Shown here: positions 1-7,012 of the stretch, piece by piece
How the letters are laid out: the number at the start of each line of letters is the position of its first letter
Position numbering within the stretch: the first letter of the stretch is position 1
Source of the DNA: JBLFWJ01 sp047611425
GTDB taxonomy: Bacteria; Bacteroidota; Bacteroidia; UBA10329
Direction: 5' to 3'
DNA length: 17,641 nt
NCBI GenBank assembly: GCA_047611425.1
Contig: JBLFWJ010000056.1
Coordinates: forward strand, 1-17,641
Translations under genes and position numbers: made by a program
The notes under the pieces: generated by a model
Databases searched by the model: none
The model's input: only the letters and a program-made list of their open reading frames with translations
What the model was told of the DNA's origin: nothing

Positions 1-2757
1 AGAAGGCTTGAATTTAGTGAGCACAATCCCCTCAACAGCAGCTTCGTACTCTTTCATCGTTGGAGTTCTACCTAAAAAAGTAGACAACACTACAACTGGT
101 GTTGATGACAATAAAGATTCGCCTTTTTTCTCATTAGAGTCTTTCACAACTCGCCCTTGGAATAAACGTGTTGAAGTAGCCATAACCGTATCGCCAGGGG
201 CAGCCTTTTCTTGGTTACCCATACAAAGATTACAGCCTGGGCGTTCTAAATACATCTTGTTTTCGTACTTAGTTCGTGCCTCTGACTTTGGGTCATTGTC
301 ATCAAATACAAAGCCTGAGTACTTCTCCAATACTTCCCAATCGCCTTCGGCTTTAAGCTCATCAACAATATTATATGTTGGAGGTGCCACTATAAGCGGA
401 GCCTTGAACTCCACCTTACCATATTGCGCTTCGATGTTCGTTAACATTTGAGCCAAAATCTTCATGTCTCCTTTGTGAACCATACAAGATCCCACGAATC
501 CTAGGTCTACTTTCTTGGTACCACCATAAAAAGACAATGGTCTGATGACATCGTGCGTGTACCGCTTAGAAACATCGTCATTGTTTACATCAGGATCAGC
601 AATCATTGGCTCTGCTATCTCGTCCAAATCAACAACAACCTCAGCATGATACTTGGCGTTGGCATCAGGCCTTAAAGCTGGCTTTTCTCCAGAATTAATT
701 TCAGTAATTCTCTTATCAGCCTTATTGATTAATCCTTGAAGAACTTGCTTTTCATTGTCCATTCCCTTATCAATCATGATTTTGATACGGCCTTTTGCAA
801 TCTCTAATGATTCTATTAACGTATCATCTTCAGAAATACAGATAGAAGCTTTAGCCTTCATCTCAGCTGTCCAGTCGGTAAACGTAAAGGCTTGATCGGC
901 TGTTAGAGTTCCAATATGGACCTCAATAATTCTTCCTTGGAATACGTTTTCTCCGCCAAATTGCTTTAGCATTTGGAGTTGCGTGGCATGAACTACGTCA
1001 CGGAAATCCATGTAGCTTCTCATGTTTCCTTTAAACGTCACTTTTACCGACTGTGGAATTGGCATTGTAGCTTCTCCTGTAGCTAGTGCTAAAGCAACTG
1101 TTCCAGAGTCAGCACCAAACGCAACTCCTTTTGACATACGAGTGTGTGAATCGCCACCAATAATAATATCCCAATCACCTACAGTTATATCATTCAATAC
1201 TTTGTGAATGACATCGGTCATGGCATGATACTGACCTTTAGGGTCACGAGCAGTAATTAAACCGAAGTCGTTCATAAACTTCATTAACCTTGGAATGTTA
1301 GCCTTTGACCTGTCATCCCAAACAGAAGCAGTGTGACAACCCGATTGGTAAGCACCATCAACAATTGGAGAAATTATCGTGGCCGCCATCATTTCTAATT
1401 CCTGCGAAGTCATTAATCCTGTGGTATCCTGAGAGCCCACGATATTTACTTCAACACGAGCATCAGAACCGGCATATAAGGTTTTACCCGGAGTATTTCC
1501 TACGGCATTTTTATTGAAGATTTTCTCTACTGCGGTTAAGCCCTGTCCTTCTACAGTCACTTCTTTGGAAGCAGCGTACACCTGAGGAACGTCAATACCT
1601 AAAATCTTCGAGGCAATTGTTTGTAGTTTTTTACCAAAAACAACAGCGTAAGATCCACCAGCTTTAATGAACTCCATTTTCTGTGGAGTCAATGCAGCAG
1701 AAATATCTTTCAATTCCTTTTCCCCGTTGTAAAGCTTCTTTTTCTTCGTGTTTATTGTCAGAACAGTTCCTGTTTTTACAGAATACTCTTCTTTCAATAC
1801 TGCGTCTCCGTCTTCATTAACAACTGTTTTTCCATCTGCATCTTTCTGCTTCACCCAGTTTTTAAGGTCAATTCCGATACCTCCTGTCACACCTACTGTG
1901 GTTAAAAAAATTGGAGAAATTCCATTAGTCCCAGCAATTACCGGGGCGATATTGATAAATGGAACGTAAGGGCTTGATTCAACACCTGTCCATAAAGCCA
2001 CATTATTTACACCAGACATTCTAGAAGAGCCAACTCCCATTGTTCCTTTGTCCGCTATCAACATTACCCTCTTATCTGGGTGCTGCTCCTTTAATGCCAA
2101 AAGTTTGTTTTGCATGTCTTTGTTGTGCTCAAACAAACACTGACCATGTAACTCACGGTCTGATCTGGAGTGAGCATCACCACCAGGTGAAAGCAAATCT
2201 GTAGAGATATCTCCAACACCTGCGATAAACGTAACCACCTCAATCTCTTCTTCTGGTTCCGACAATTGAGTGAAGAACTCAGCCTTGGCGTAACTTTCAA
2301 TTAGCTCTTTAGCAATTGCGTTACCACTTTTGAAAGCTTTTTCTAAACGTGCTGTATCGGCTTCGTAAAGGAAGACCTGTGTCTTAAGAACCTTAGCGGC
2401 TTCCTTGGAAATATTGGCATCTTCACCAAGTGCAAAATCGAGAAGCACGTCAACAGAAGGCCCTCCTTTCATGTGAGACAACATCTCAAAAGCAAATTCA
2501 GTTGTAATCTCTTCAACAACCGCCTCGCCAAGAATTATCTCCTTCAAGAAATTAGCCTTTACACCTGCAGCGCTGGTTGTTCCAGGAAGAACATTATAAA
2601 TGAAGAAATTAAGTGACTCTTTTCGATACGGATTGTTCAAATCTTTGATCTGACCAATAATCGCACTTAGCAACTCGTCACCATCAATAGGCTTCGGATG
2701 AAGACCTTGCGCCTTTCGTTCTTCAATCTCCTTTAGGTAGTCTTCGTATAAATTCAT
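1..2757 (-). CDS. acnB: Aconitate hydratase B (bifunctional aconitase/2-methylisocitrate dehydratase type), 3' end cut by window edge
   Basis: AcnB interconverts citrate and isocitrate through cis-aconitate in the TCA cycle, using a [4Fe-4S] cluster in the cytoplasm. The frame is open from ATG at 2757 (MNLYEDYLKEIEERKAQG) to base 1, giving 919 codons with no stop, so the C-terminus lies outside the window. Cluster ligands fit C758 in GSCMVHKGD and C842/C845 in PGCNLCMGNQ. The substrate and active-site motifs GVGSSRMSGV and GGDSHTRMSKG are intact. E. coli AcnB has 865 residues with 59 residues between the first two cluster cysteines. Here the spacing is 84, because of an insertion of about 25 residues around FVFDDNDPKSEAR, which I believe is usual in Bacteroidota AcnB. 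No Shine-Dalgarno precedes the start. The gene diverges from the ABC permease gene. Identification is firm; only the length is incomplete. Confidence 0.97.
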   Translation of the reverse strand, partial: MNLYEDYLKEIEERKAQGLHPKPIDGDELLSAIIGQIKDLNNPYRKESLNFFIYNVLPGTTSAAGVKANFLKEIILGEAVVEEITTEFAFEMLSHMKGGPSVDVLLDFALGEDANISKEAAKVLKTQVFLYEADTARLEKAFKSGNAIAKELIESYAKAEFFTQLSEPEEEIEVVTFIAGVGDISTDLLSPGGDAHSRSDRELHGQCLFEHNKDMQNKLLALKEQHPDKRVMLIADKGTMGVGSSRMSGVNNVALWTGVESSPYVPFINIAPVIAGTNGISPIFLTTVGVTGGIGIDLKNWVKQKDADGKTVVNEDGDAVLKEEYSVKTGTVLTINTKKKKLYNGEKELKDISAALTPQKMEFIKAGGSYAVVFGKKLQTIASKILGIDVPQVYAASKEVTVEGQGLTAVEKIFNKNAVGNTPGKTLYAGSDARVEVNIVGSQDTTGLMTSQELEMMAATIISPIVDGAYQSGCHTASVWDDRSKANIPRLMKFMNDFGLITARDPKGQYHAMTDVIHKVLNDITVGDWDIIIGGDSHTRMSKGVAFGADSGTVALALATGEATMPIPQSVKVTFKGNMRSYMDFRDVVHATQLQMLKQFGGENVFQGRIIEVHIGTLTADQAFTFTDWTAEMKAKASICISEDDTLIESLEIAKGRIKIMIDKGMDNEKQVLQGLINKADKRITEINSGEKPALRPDANAKYHAEVVVDLDEIAEPMIADPDVNNDDVSKRYTHDVIRPLSFYGGTKKVDLGFVGSCMVHKGDMKILAQMLTNIEAQYGKVEFKAPLIVAPPTYNIVDELKAEGDWEVLEKYSGFVFDDNDPKSEARTKYENKMYLERPGCNLCMGNQEKAAPGDTVMATSTRLFQGRVVKDSNEKKGESLLSSTPVVVLSTFLGRTPTMKEYEAAVEGIVLTKFKPS

Positions 2758-3067
2758 GTGATTCTGTTTTTTGGGTGACGGTGGATTTAATTTTTAAAGG
2801 ATAGTTTAAGCAAGTAAGCCGTTCATATCCAAATCCAACACCATTTGTTAATTCATTAAAAGTCAGTGGTTGAAGACAATCAATTTGCCGACCTTTACAG
2901 AGATGAACATTGTCTCAATTCAGTTGTCCTTCTATGCAAAAGAACCGCATCAATTGGGTCTTTTTCAACCACTTTGTAAGGAATCTCGAAGGTACGGATT
3001 CGCATATCCAAAGTCAAGCTAATTAAGCGGTGGGTTTTTGCGAAATAATTACACAAAGCGAATACGA
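2758..3067. other. Intergenic region between divergent acnB and ABC permease genes
   Basis: This 310-base gap must hold the promoters of two divergent genes. I found no exact TAnnTTTG box with a properly spaced TTG on either strand; the nearest is TCAATTTG on the + strand around 2880-2887, with one mismatch. A reading frame of 74 codons on the minus strand overlaps the permease start, has no recognisable protein features, and is most likely chance. No convincing hairpin, tRNA or repeat was seen. Confidence 0.5.
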
Positions 3068-4318
3068 ATGAGCAAAGACGTTCAACTTTATGTAGAGAAT
3101 GTGAAAGTAGCCCTTTCATCTATCAGGACTCAGCTGTTGAGAGCGGTTCTCACGATGATGATTATTGCCATCGGAATATGTGCCCTTGTAGGTATTCTAA
3201 CATCTATTGATGGGATTAAATCTTCATTGACCAGCCAATTTCAGTCGATGGGTGCGAATACATTCACCATTAGAAATAGAGGACAAAACATCCACATCGG
3301 CAAAAGAGGTAAGAGACCAAAAAACTATCGAAAGATTACATATCGGGAAGCTGTCCGTTTCAAGGATGAATTCACATTCACAAATGCCACGTCAATTAGT
3401 ACTCGTGCATCTGGAGCCGCAACATTAAAACACGGTTCAGAAAAAACGCAGCCGAATATTTCTGTAATGGGCTGTGATGCTGAATACTTTGATTGTTCAG
3501 GATACGACTTCATCTATGGTCGGAACTTTTCAGGCACGGAGGAACGGTATGGAAGACCTGTGGTTGTGATCAGCAACAAAATAGCTGAGGTCTTATTTCC
3601 AACCATCAATGATCCAACTGGAAAGCTCGTTTCAGTAGGCGCTTCAAAGTACACGGTCATTGGAGTCTTACGGGATAAGGGAAGTAGTATGAGTTTCGGA
3701 GGAGACAAGATTTGTATGATTCCATTAACGAATGTCCGACAGCATTATTTGAGACGAAATGCCTCATTTACGTTGAGTGTCATGGCCAACAGCGTTCCTG
3801 AAATGGAAACAGCCATTTCAGAAGCCAAAGGGTTGTTTCGGGTTATTCGTCATGTGGAACCAAAGCACGAAACTAATTTTGAGGTTATACGAAGCGACAG
3901 TGTTTCACGAATGTTCTTAGAGAATGCCTACATCGTTGAGGTCACGGGAATCATCATTGCCTTGCTGGCTCTTATTGGGGCCGCTATCGGCTTAATGAAC
4001 ATTATGCTCGTTTCTGTCACCGAGCGAACAAGAGAGATTGGTGTGAGAAAGGCACTTGGTGCAACCAAGGAATTTATCAGACAACAGTTTCTTATTGAAG
4101 CGATTGTAATCTGTCAATTGGGCGGCCTACTTGGGATCGTACTTGGAATAGGAATTGGAAATGCTGTATCCATCTTTATAGGAGGTGGTTTCATCATACC
4201 TTGGGCATGGATTATTATTGCAGTTGTTGTTTGCGTGGTGGTAGGCCTTATTTCTGGTCTTTATCCAGCGATTAAAGCTTCGAAATTGGATCCGATTGAA
4301 AGCTTGCGGTTCGAGTGA
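3068..4318 (+). CDS. ABC transporter permease, MacB/FtsX family
   Basis: This is a 416-residue inner-membrane protein with MacB/LolC-type organisation. One N-terminal transmembrane segment (about residues 24-44) is followed by a large periplasmic domain (about 50-285, MacB_PCD type) and three C-terminal segments (about 289-315, 342-370 and 379-400). Between the second and third segments lies the FtsX-domain cytoplasmic motif TREIGVRKALGATK, which contacts the ATPase, and the end GLYPAIKASKLDPIESLRFE is typical of the family. The family moves lipoproteins, peptides or drugs, or acts mechanically on the envelope; the substrate cannot be told here. I chose ATG at 3068 because the upstream TTG (3038) would add ten residues (MRNNYTKRIR) that the family does not need. 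No ATP-binding partner gene is adjacent on either side, so the ATPase must be encoded elsewhere. Confidence 0.9.
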   Translation: MSKDVQLYVENVKVALSSIRTQLLRAVLTMMIIAIGICALVGILTSIDGIKSSLTSQFQSMGANTFTIRNRGQNIHIGKRGKRPKNYRKITYREAVRFKDEFTFTNATSISTRASGAATLKHGSEKTQPNISVMGCDAEYFDCSGYDFIYGRNFSGTEERYGRPVVVISNKIAEVLFPTINDPTGKLVSVGASKYTVIGVLRDKGSSMSFGGDKICMIPLTNVRQHYLRRNASFTLSVMANSVPEMETAISEAKGLFRVIRHVEPKHETNFEVIRSDSVSRMFLENAYIVEVTGIIIALLALIGAAIGLMNIMLVSVTERTREIGVRKALGATKEFIRQQFLIEAIVICQLGGLLGIVLGIGIGNAVSIFIGGGFIIPWAWIIIAVVVCVVVGLISGLYPAIKASKLDPIESLRFE

Positions 4319-4398
4319 GACTTTCTGGCAATCGGTAGATAATTCTACAATGTTTAGGATTCGACAAACCCCTTTGACTCAAAAGATGCACAGAGAAT

Positions 4399-4426
4399 AA
4401 GAGGTCATAATGGATTCCCCTCTTTT
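4399..4426 (+). terminator. Weak candidate terminator after the ABC permease gene
   Basis: AAGAGG (4399-4404) can pair with CCTCTT (4419-4424) across a 14-base loop, followed by only two further T. It lies about 80 bases after the permease stop. The stem is short and the loop long, so this is only a possibility. Confidence 0.25.
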
Positions 4427-4529
4427 GGCAATACTCAGAACCCCATCATGGTTCATTTCTCGACAAGCCGGTGAGCTAAAATCGATAATGGAAGATATTC
4501 CCATAAGCGATTCCTTCAATCTGAAGCAC

Positions 4530-4559
4530 AAAAAAAGCCCGATGAAAATCATCGGGCTT
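4530..4559 (-). terminator. Rho-independent terminator of the Omp28-like lipoprotein gene
   Basis: A perfect 10-bp stem (AAGCCCGATG at 4535-4544 pairing with CATCGGGCTT at 4550-4559) has a 5-base loop. On the minus strand it is followed by a run of seven T (4530-4536). It starts 23 bases after the stop codon of the minus-strand gene. Read on the plus strand the stem has no T-run, so it mainly serves the minus strand. Confidence 0.9.
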
Positions 4560-4582
4560 AAATTATTTAGGACTGTTGACTC

Positions 4583-5587
4583 TTACAAGTCAGCAGAAAC
4601 ACCGTTTGCAATCTGAAGGCCATTACCTTCCCAAACTAGAGCAATTACTCTTAGGTGCTCAACGTTCCATCCTGGATTAAAATCGATAGAAAATTCTTTC
4701 TGAATAATCTGATCTTCCACGAAAGAAGTACCGATTGAAGAGCCTCTAATGTTGGCGTCATCTGCAGATGCTCTAATAATAGACTCATGCACCATATCGT
4801 AAACAGTACCATCAGTGCTATGTTGCTGATCTGCAATAACCTCATCTTCCAAAACCAATATTGAGATGCTGTGCGCACCACTAGTTGCCGCAAAGAACTT
4901 AGCAGCTGCAGTAATGATTATTACTCCGTTGTCAGCATCTATAGTACCCTCAACGGCAACCCCAACATTTGGCTCCATTGCAATAATAGAATTGATGTTA
5001 CTTTCTGCAGCACTCTCATTTGGGTAGAAATCTTCCCAAACAGTATTTCCGCAAACATACATGTGAGGAATTCCTGTACTTCCGATTTCATCCTGAAACT
5101 GTTGACCAAAGTTCTCACCGATTGAAGTACTCAATGGACTCATCGCGTCTCCTTGCTGAGAAGAAAGGACTATTGCTTGATCTATGGTAAAGTTTGCACT
5201 AATGTGATTCTTAGTATCCTCACCGAATTCACCACACGGAGGGCACCAAGTAGCACCAGCATAAGGAAGTACCGCACGTTGGGTCTGCTCTACTGTAAGA
5301 GCACCACCTCCGCCACCTCCGCCATTGCCTCCACCAGAGCCAATAAAGTAGTCAGCTACGTACCCATCAGGCTGGTCGCAAGACTTAATTGAAATATAAG
5401 AATCTGCTCTTCCGTCTCCATTCTCATCTGGATACCAAGTACCTGGTTCGATACAAGAACCGTCATTTTCTTCAGCATCAATGTTGTAGTTACAAGCACT
5501 AGGATCTGTACATCCTTGCTGCTTTGTACAAGACTGAAAGCCAAATGCCAAAATGGCGGCAAACAATAAGAGTAATCTGTATTTCAT
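4583..5587 (-). CDS. Omp28-like lipoprotein with thioredoxin-fold domain
   Basis: This is a 334-residue exported protein. Residues 1-19 are a signal peptide ending in a relaxed lipobox (F-Q-S-C20). Residues 25-45 form a Cys-rich module seen in many marine Bacteroidota proteins (GCTDPSACNY ... NDGSC45). About 51-80 resemble a thrombospondin type-3-like Ca-binding module (WYPDENGDGRAD, then CDQPDGYVAD). A glycine linker covers 83-95. The rest is a thioredoxin-like domain with WCPPCG at 114-119 (C115/C118) and a cis-proline candidate in TGIPHMYV (P174), followed by a beta-rich C-terminal part as in the Omp28 family. The CxxC implies thiol-disulfide activity or a redox-sensitive fold, but Omp28 proteins have no settled function. 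It is a single-gene unit with its own terminator. No C-terminal sorting domain of type IX secretion was recognised. Confidence 0.85.
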   Translation of the reverse strand: MKYRLLLLFAAILAFGFQSCTKQQGCTDPSACNYNIDAEENDGSCIEPGTWYPDENGDGRADSYISIKSCDQPDGYVADYFIGSGGGNGGGGGGGALTVEQTQRAVLPYAGATWCPPCGEFGEDTKNHISANFTIDQAIVLSSQQGDAMSPLSTSIGENFGQQFQDEIGSTGIPHMYVCGNTVWEDFYPNESAAESNINSIIAMEPNVGVAVEGTIDADNGVIIITAAAKFFAATSGAHSISILVLEDEVIADQQHSTDGTVYDMVHESIIRASADDANIRGSSIGTSFVEDQIIQKEFSIDFNPGWNVEHLRVIALVWEGNGLQIANGVSADL

Positions 5588-5705
5588 GATAATATTTCTT
5601 TAGAAAAATCGATAATTCCCCCGAAGGTCTGAATTTTCCTTCAATTAGAGGTCTTCAAATATGCAATTAGGGGACTTTTTTAGATGAATATCACCCCTTA
5701 GACGC

Positions 5706-5733
5706 AAAAACCCCGGCCAGGTTGGCCAGGGTT
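5706..5733 (-). terminator. Rho-independent terminator of the rpsF-rpsR-rplI operon
   Basis: On the minus strand AACCCTGGCC pairs with GGCCGGGGTT (one U-G wobble) around a 5-base loop, and the transcript continues into TTTTT (5706-5710). It lies 24 bases after the rplI stop codon. Confidence 0.88.
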
Positions 5734-5757
5734 TTCAAACTTTTCAAGATAAGTTGC

Positions 5758-6207
5758 TTATTCAGCAGCTACTTCAAACTCAAATTCAATCAATACATCC
5801 TTATGAAGTCTAACCTTCGCAGGGTATGTACCAACTGATTTGATAGGCTCTTTACCAATATCGACCTTCTTACGGTCAACATCAACTTTAAGAGACGCCT
5901 TGATAGCATCGGCAACTTGAATGTTATTGACAGACCCGAAGATCTTGCCTTCCTCACCAACCTTAGCTCCAACTAGGATCTTACCGTCAGTAATCTTCTT
6001 ACCAATCTCAAGTGCCTCATCACGCTCCTTCGCTTCACGATGAGCTTTCTGACGCATATTTTCCTCTCTTACCTTCTTAGCGCTATCAGTTGCAAGAACT
6101 GCAGCTCCAGTTGGAATTAAGAAATTACGACCGAATCCGGCCTTTACTGTTACGAGGTCGTCCTTGTATCCAAGGTTCTCTACCTCTCTTTTAAGAATCA
6201 CATCCAT
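5758..6207 (-). CDS. rplI: 50S ribosomal protein bL9
   Basis: This is a 149-residue protein with the bL9 layout. The N-terminal RNA-binding domain (about 1-50) begins MDVILKREVENLGYKDDLV and contains VKAGFGRNFLIPTGAA. A long charged helix (about 45-75, rich in K, E and R) connects it to the C-terminal domain (about 80-149; KIFGSVNNIQVADAI). bL9 binds domain V of 23S rRNA near the L1 stalk, and its long helix reaches away from the ribosome. The length is normal (E. coli 149). It is the last gene of the operon, 6 bases after rpsR. Confidence 0.98.
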   Translation of the reverse strand: MDVILKREVENLGYKDDLVTVKAGFGRNFLIPTGAAVLATDSAKKVREENMRQKAHREAKERDEALEIGKKITDGKILVGAKVGEEGKIFGSVNNIQVADAIKASLKVDVDRKKVDIGKEPIKSVGTYPAKVRLHKDVLIEFEFEVAAE

Positions 6208-6213
6208 GATATC

Positions 6214-6483
6214 TTATTTCAATTGGTCAGCTACATAAGGCATCAACGCTAGGTGGCGTGCACGCTTAACAGCAGTACCCACTTTACGTTGAAACTTCAA
6301 AGACGTACCGGTCAATCTTCTCGGAAGAAGCTTTCCCTGTTCGTTGACGAAGCGTAGTAAATAATCTCCGTCCTTATAATCAATGTACTTAATGCCTAAT
6401 TTCTTAAATCGGCAATATTTGTCACGCTTCACTTCCACCGCTGGTGGAGTCAGATAACGGATCTCTCCTTTTTTCTGTGCCAT
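6214..6483 (-). CDS. rpsR: 30S ribosomal protein bS18
   Basis: This 89-residue protein is recognised by KYCRFKKLGIKYIDYKD, GKLLPRRLTGTSLKFQRKV and the basic end TAVKRARHLALMPYVADQ. bS18 forms a heterodimer with bS6 on the platform of the 30S subunit. In Flavobacterium, bS18, bS6 and bS21 have been reported to hold the 16S anti-Shine-Dalgarno tail, matching the lack of Shine-Dalgarno sites in this window. It lies 14 bases after rpsF and 6 before rplI, with no ssb or priB between. Confidence 0.98.
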   Translation of the reverse strand: MAQKKGEIRYLTPPAVEVKRDKYCRFKKLGIKYIDYKDGDYLLRFVNEQGKLLPRRLTGTSLKFQRKVGTAVKRARHLALMPYVADQLK

Positions 6484-6497
6484 TATTCAGATCTGGA

Positions 6498-6857
6498 TTA
6501 TGCCTCTACTTCGGCTGATGATTTACCACTCTTGCGATTTTTTCTTTTCTCAGCCCATGCAACTGCATGCTTGTCGAGTTTTACTGTGAGGAATCGCATA
6601 ATCCTCTCATCCCTTTTGAATTTGACTTCGTAGTCCGCAATTAAGGATGGATCTGCTTCAAACTCGAACAGATGATAAAAACCTGAAGATTTCTTATTGA
6701 TAGGGTAAGCCAGCTTCTTCATGCCCCAACTTTCGTTGTTGACAATCTTAGCTTTCATATCCTTCTTCAGATATTTCTCATAATCCTTAACCGCTTCCTT
6801 CATCTGAGCTTCAGACAAAACGGGAGTTAAAATGAAAACGGTTTCGTAATGGTTCAT
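6498..6857 (-). CDS. rpsF: 30S ribosomal protein bS6
   Basis: This 119-residue protein starts MNHYETVFILTPVLSEAQM, the usual bS6 beginning, and contains WGMKKLAYPINKKSSGFYHL and FKRDERIMRFLTVKLDKHA. bS6 is a small ferredoxin-like protein that binds bS18 and 16S rRNA helix 23. A longer open frame extends to 6956, but those 33 codons overlap the promoter and do not look like bS6, so ATG at 6857 is preferred. The C-terminus ends in a basic/acidic tail (EKRKNRKSGKSSAEVEA). It is the first gene of the operon. Confidence 0.97.
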   Translation of the reverse strand: MNHYETVFILTPVLSEAQMKEAVKDYEKYLKKDMKAKIVNNESWGMKKLAYPINKKSSGFYHLFEFEADPSLIADYEVKFKRDERIMRFLTVKLDKHAVAWAEKRKNRKSGKSSAEVEA

Positions 6858-6899
6858 GATTATTATTAAATAATTTATTTCCGCCCAAAAAGCGGAGCG

Positions 6900-6930
6900 C
6901 AAAAGTAAATATTTTCTCTTGTAGAAACAA
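6900..6930 (-). promoter_or_regulatory. Bacteroidota-type promoter of the rpsF operon
   Basis: On the minus strand TTG (6930-6928) is followed after 20 bases by TACTTTTG (6907-6900), an exact match to the -7 consensus TAnnTTTG with standard spacing. Transcription would start near 6893-6895, giving a leader of about 36-38 bases. That leader is A/T-rich, with CCGC and GCGG at its very start, and has no Shine-Dalgarno motif. Confidence 0.72.
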
Positions 6931-6986
6931 TGGGCTTGTAAAGCGATTATTATCAAGCTTCACCCCCCACAATTAAGGCAAGATCA

Positions 6987-6994
6987 TACCTTTG
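6987..6994 (+). promoter_or_regulatory. Candidate -7 box of the dnaX promoter
   Basis: TACCTTTG matches TAnnTTTG exactly and lies 18 bases before the dnaX start codon, implying a leader of only about 10-14 bases. No TTG is found about 20 bases upstream, so the -33 element is weak or absent. Confidence 0.5.
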
Positions 6995-7012
6995 TTTATC
7001 CAATTAAATTAG

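Noticed and set aside
2895..3119. Minus-strand open frame of 74 codons between acnB and the permease.
   Set aside because: It overlaps the permease N-terminus in antisense and has no domain or signal features.
4410..4616. Plus-strand open frame of 68 codons after the permease.
   Set aside because: It runs through the terminator hairpin at 4530-4559 and into the 3' end of the lipoprotein gene on the other strand; the protein has no recognisable features.
5303..5341. Repetitive GGT/GGC/GGA stretch as a possible tandem repeat or phase-variable tract.
   Set aside because: It encodes the poly-glycine linker of the lipoprotein, uses mixed codons and keeps the frame, so slippage is not indicated.
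6858..6956. N-terminal extension of rpsF by 33 codons.
   Set aside because: The extension covers the best promoter in the window and does not resemble bS6; MNHYETVFIL is the normal start.
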